This document shows, piece by piece, positions 20,195-21,284 of a stretch of DNA of 21,284 bases (position 1 is the first letter of the stretch; every line of letters begins with the position of its first letter). The notes beneath the pieces are model-generated. The model did no database searches. It was not told where the DNA came from and saw nothing but the letters and a program-made list of their open reading frames with translations. Origin of the DNA: a virus. The position numbers were made by a program, and so were the translations under genes. The stretch spans positions 1 through 21,284 of the IMG/VR virus record IMGVR_UViG_3300030450_000810, one strand, 5' to 3'.

Positions 20195-20519
20195 TGTATC
20201 AATCGCAGGGCGTTTAACCAAAGACGCTGAATATAAAAAAGCAGGGGCATATGATCTTGCAGCCTTCACAATAGCCGTATCTCATGGCAGAGATAGAACT
20301 TCATTTATTGATTGTCAGGTATGGGGCAAAAGATGGGAATTAATAGTTGAAGCCTATAAAAAAGGTTGTCTTGTAGCAATATCAGGTGATGCTGAATATA
20401 CGACCTATGAAACAGATGATGGACAGAAAAGAAAACAATTAAGAGTTAATGTAAACAATTTTGTATTTCCAGAAAAAAGAGAATCAGCTAAAGTAGAAGA
20501 AACAGCGATACCCTTCTAA
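20187..20519 (+). CDS. ssb: Single-stranded DNA-binding protein
   Basis: 110 residues. An OB-fold from the start (FNVSIAGRLTKDAEYKKAGA, then AAFTIAVSH and FIDCQVWGKRWELIVEAYKK, GCLVAISGDAEYTTYE) and the strand KQLRVNVNNFVFPEK are typical SSB signatures. A short linker ends in EETAIPF, a shortened form of the acidic SSB tail (DDDIPF) that recruits partner proteins. It is shorter than cellular SSBs (about 170 residues) as is usual in phages. It protects single-stranded DNA for ERF annealing and replication. Coupled to its neighbours by overlaps (8 nt before, TAATG after). Confidence 0.92.
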   Translation: MFNVSIAGRLTKDAEYKKAGAYDLAAFTIAVSHGRDRTSFIDCQVWGKRWELIVEAYKKGCLVAISGDAEYTTYETDDGQKRKQLRVNVNNFVFPEKRESAKVEETAIPF

Positions 20520-21247
20520 TGGCAATAAAGTTAGACATTAAATCAGAATTACCTACTGCTATTAAATGGACTAACCAACATACTAAACAATTACCTTATT
20601 CCATATCCCAAGCAATAAACGCTTCTGTTCAAGGCTCTAAATTTATAAATGGTAGTAAAGGTAGGTCTGCATTACACGTACTTGCTGTTAAATCTAGAAG
20701 GTATTTAGACAATCCTAAACCACAAACACAGAAAGGTTTTAGAGCAACAGTAGCTAAGAAGTCCACACTAACATCTGTTATAACACCTAAAGATAGACCA
20801 TATAATCAGAATAGATATTTAAGTGGCAGTATCCTAGGTGGATATAACAAACAGAAGTATGACGCATTATTTGTTAGACATAGCACAGCAAAGAATATCC
20901 CATCTAACTCAAGACTTGTACCAACACCCGCAGTTAAGCGTGATAAGTATGGCAACATAACTAAGGCAACTATCAATAAATTATATAAATCTATTGGTAC
21001 AGGTAACACAAGTGGTAACAATATATTTATTGGTAAACCAATAGGTGGCGGTAGACCCGCAGGTGTATACAGAAGGGAAAAGAACTTTAAGCTACGACCA
21101 TTGTTTATTGCACAATCTACTGTCAGTTACAACGCTATATTCCCTGCTAAGAAAGAAGCAGAAAATATTATTACAAGAACATTTGGTATGTACCTTAGAA
21201 ATCAATTACAAGTCAACGTATCTAAGGAGATTAAACGCAAGCAATAG
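20519..21247 (+). CDS. Unknown protein with a structural-type (tail-Z-like) pattern
   Basis: 242 residues, basic. The N-terminal helix (LPYSISQAINASVQGSKF), a middle with Arg/Lys/Gly-rich loops, and a C-terminal block GRPAGVYRRE...FKLRPLFIAQSTVSYNAIF...F resemble a phage family I loosely associate with minor tail protein Z or head-tail connector proteins (G-x-W/Y-RR ... L-x-P-L-F/Y ... Y-x-x-x-F). If so it is out of place next to SSB; it could also be a DNA-binding protein, given the positive charge. It starts by TAATG overlap with ssb. The assignment is weak. Confidence 0.6.
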   Translation: MAIKLDIKSELPTAIKWTNQHTKQLPYSISQAINASVQGSKFINGSKGRSALHVLAVKSRRYLDNPKPQTQKGFRATVAKKSTLTSVITPKDRPYNQNRYLSGSILGGYNKQKYDALFVRHSTAKNIPSNSRLVPTPAVKRDKYGNITKATINKLYKSIGTGNTSGNNIFIGKPIGGGRPAGVYRREKNFKLRPLFIAQSTVSYNAIFPAKKEAENIITRTFGMYLRNQLQVNVSKEIKRKQ

Positions 21248-21284
21248 GTTCTTTCTAGCTATATCTACGTGGGTCATCTGAAAG

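Noticed and set aside
21045-21281. Rightward frame overlapping the end of the last gene
   Set aside because: It lies almost wholly within the 20519-21247 gene in another frame and its product has no coherent features.
1-21284. CRISPR array, insertion sequence, integrase or attachment site
   Set aside because: I found no regularly spaced repeat-spacer pattern, no transposase or integrase motif and no duplicated attachment core; the 11-bp tandem repeat at 18751 is too short and too few for an array.

Overview
The window is a stretch of a low-GC tailed-phage genome (or provirus) with a lambda-type siphovirus tail module. The best guess for the host is a marine picocyanobacterium such as Prochlorococcus or Synechococcus. 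That rests on AT-rich coding throughout and on several accessory proteins (11.3-12.3 kb and 15.4-17.3 kb) that look like families I remember from marine cyanophages. The host is inferred, not proven: there is no photosynthesis gene, integrase, tRNA or rRNA here.

Layout. (1) 1-9047, rightward: a near-complete lambda-order tail operon: tail tube (5' truncated), assembly chaperones gpG and gpGT joined by a probable -1 ribosomal frameshift, tape measure, gpM, gpL, gpK (JAMM plus NlpC/P60), gpI and the large host-specificity protein gpJ. Most junctions overlap by 1-11 nt, so translational coupling is likely. (2) 9048-10753: a separate promoter and a trimeric fibre ending in an S74 self-cleaving chaperone domain. 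(3) 10781-12326: small accessory proteins, including a frame-disrupted gene at 11005-11293. (4) 12404-13644: a compact operon of small proteins with a resolvase-like nuclease and a zinc ribbon. (5) 13737-14845: short genes with unusually strong Shine-Dalgarno sites and, at 14204-14314, a structured, probably pseudoknotted RNA leader. (6) 14842-15323: an islet of two small leftward genes. (7) 15367-17328: an operon of one membrane protein and three proteins with Sec signal peptides. (8) 17321-18748, leftward: a PD-(D/E)XK exonuclease, a small unknown protein and a protein with a ribbon-helix-helix (RHH)-like N-terminus. (9) 18891-21247, rightward: small proteins, an ERF-type single-strand annealing protein, a small RHH-like protein, SSB and an unknown structural-type protein.

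The genes form a tail assembly line, a host-surface recognition set, and an early recombination/replication set split over two divergent operons. The most interesting non-coding signal is a recurring dyad built from GGGT/ACCC half-sites. It is palindromic at about 824, 12353 and 13681, partial at 19040, and becomes a helically phased array (18742-18790) over the promoter of the leftward operon. The first gene of that operon encodes the RHH-like protein, so I propose a phage-wide regulon with autoregulation. The second signal of note is the 111-nt structured RNA ahead of the gene at 14340.
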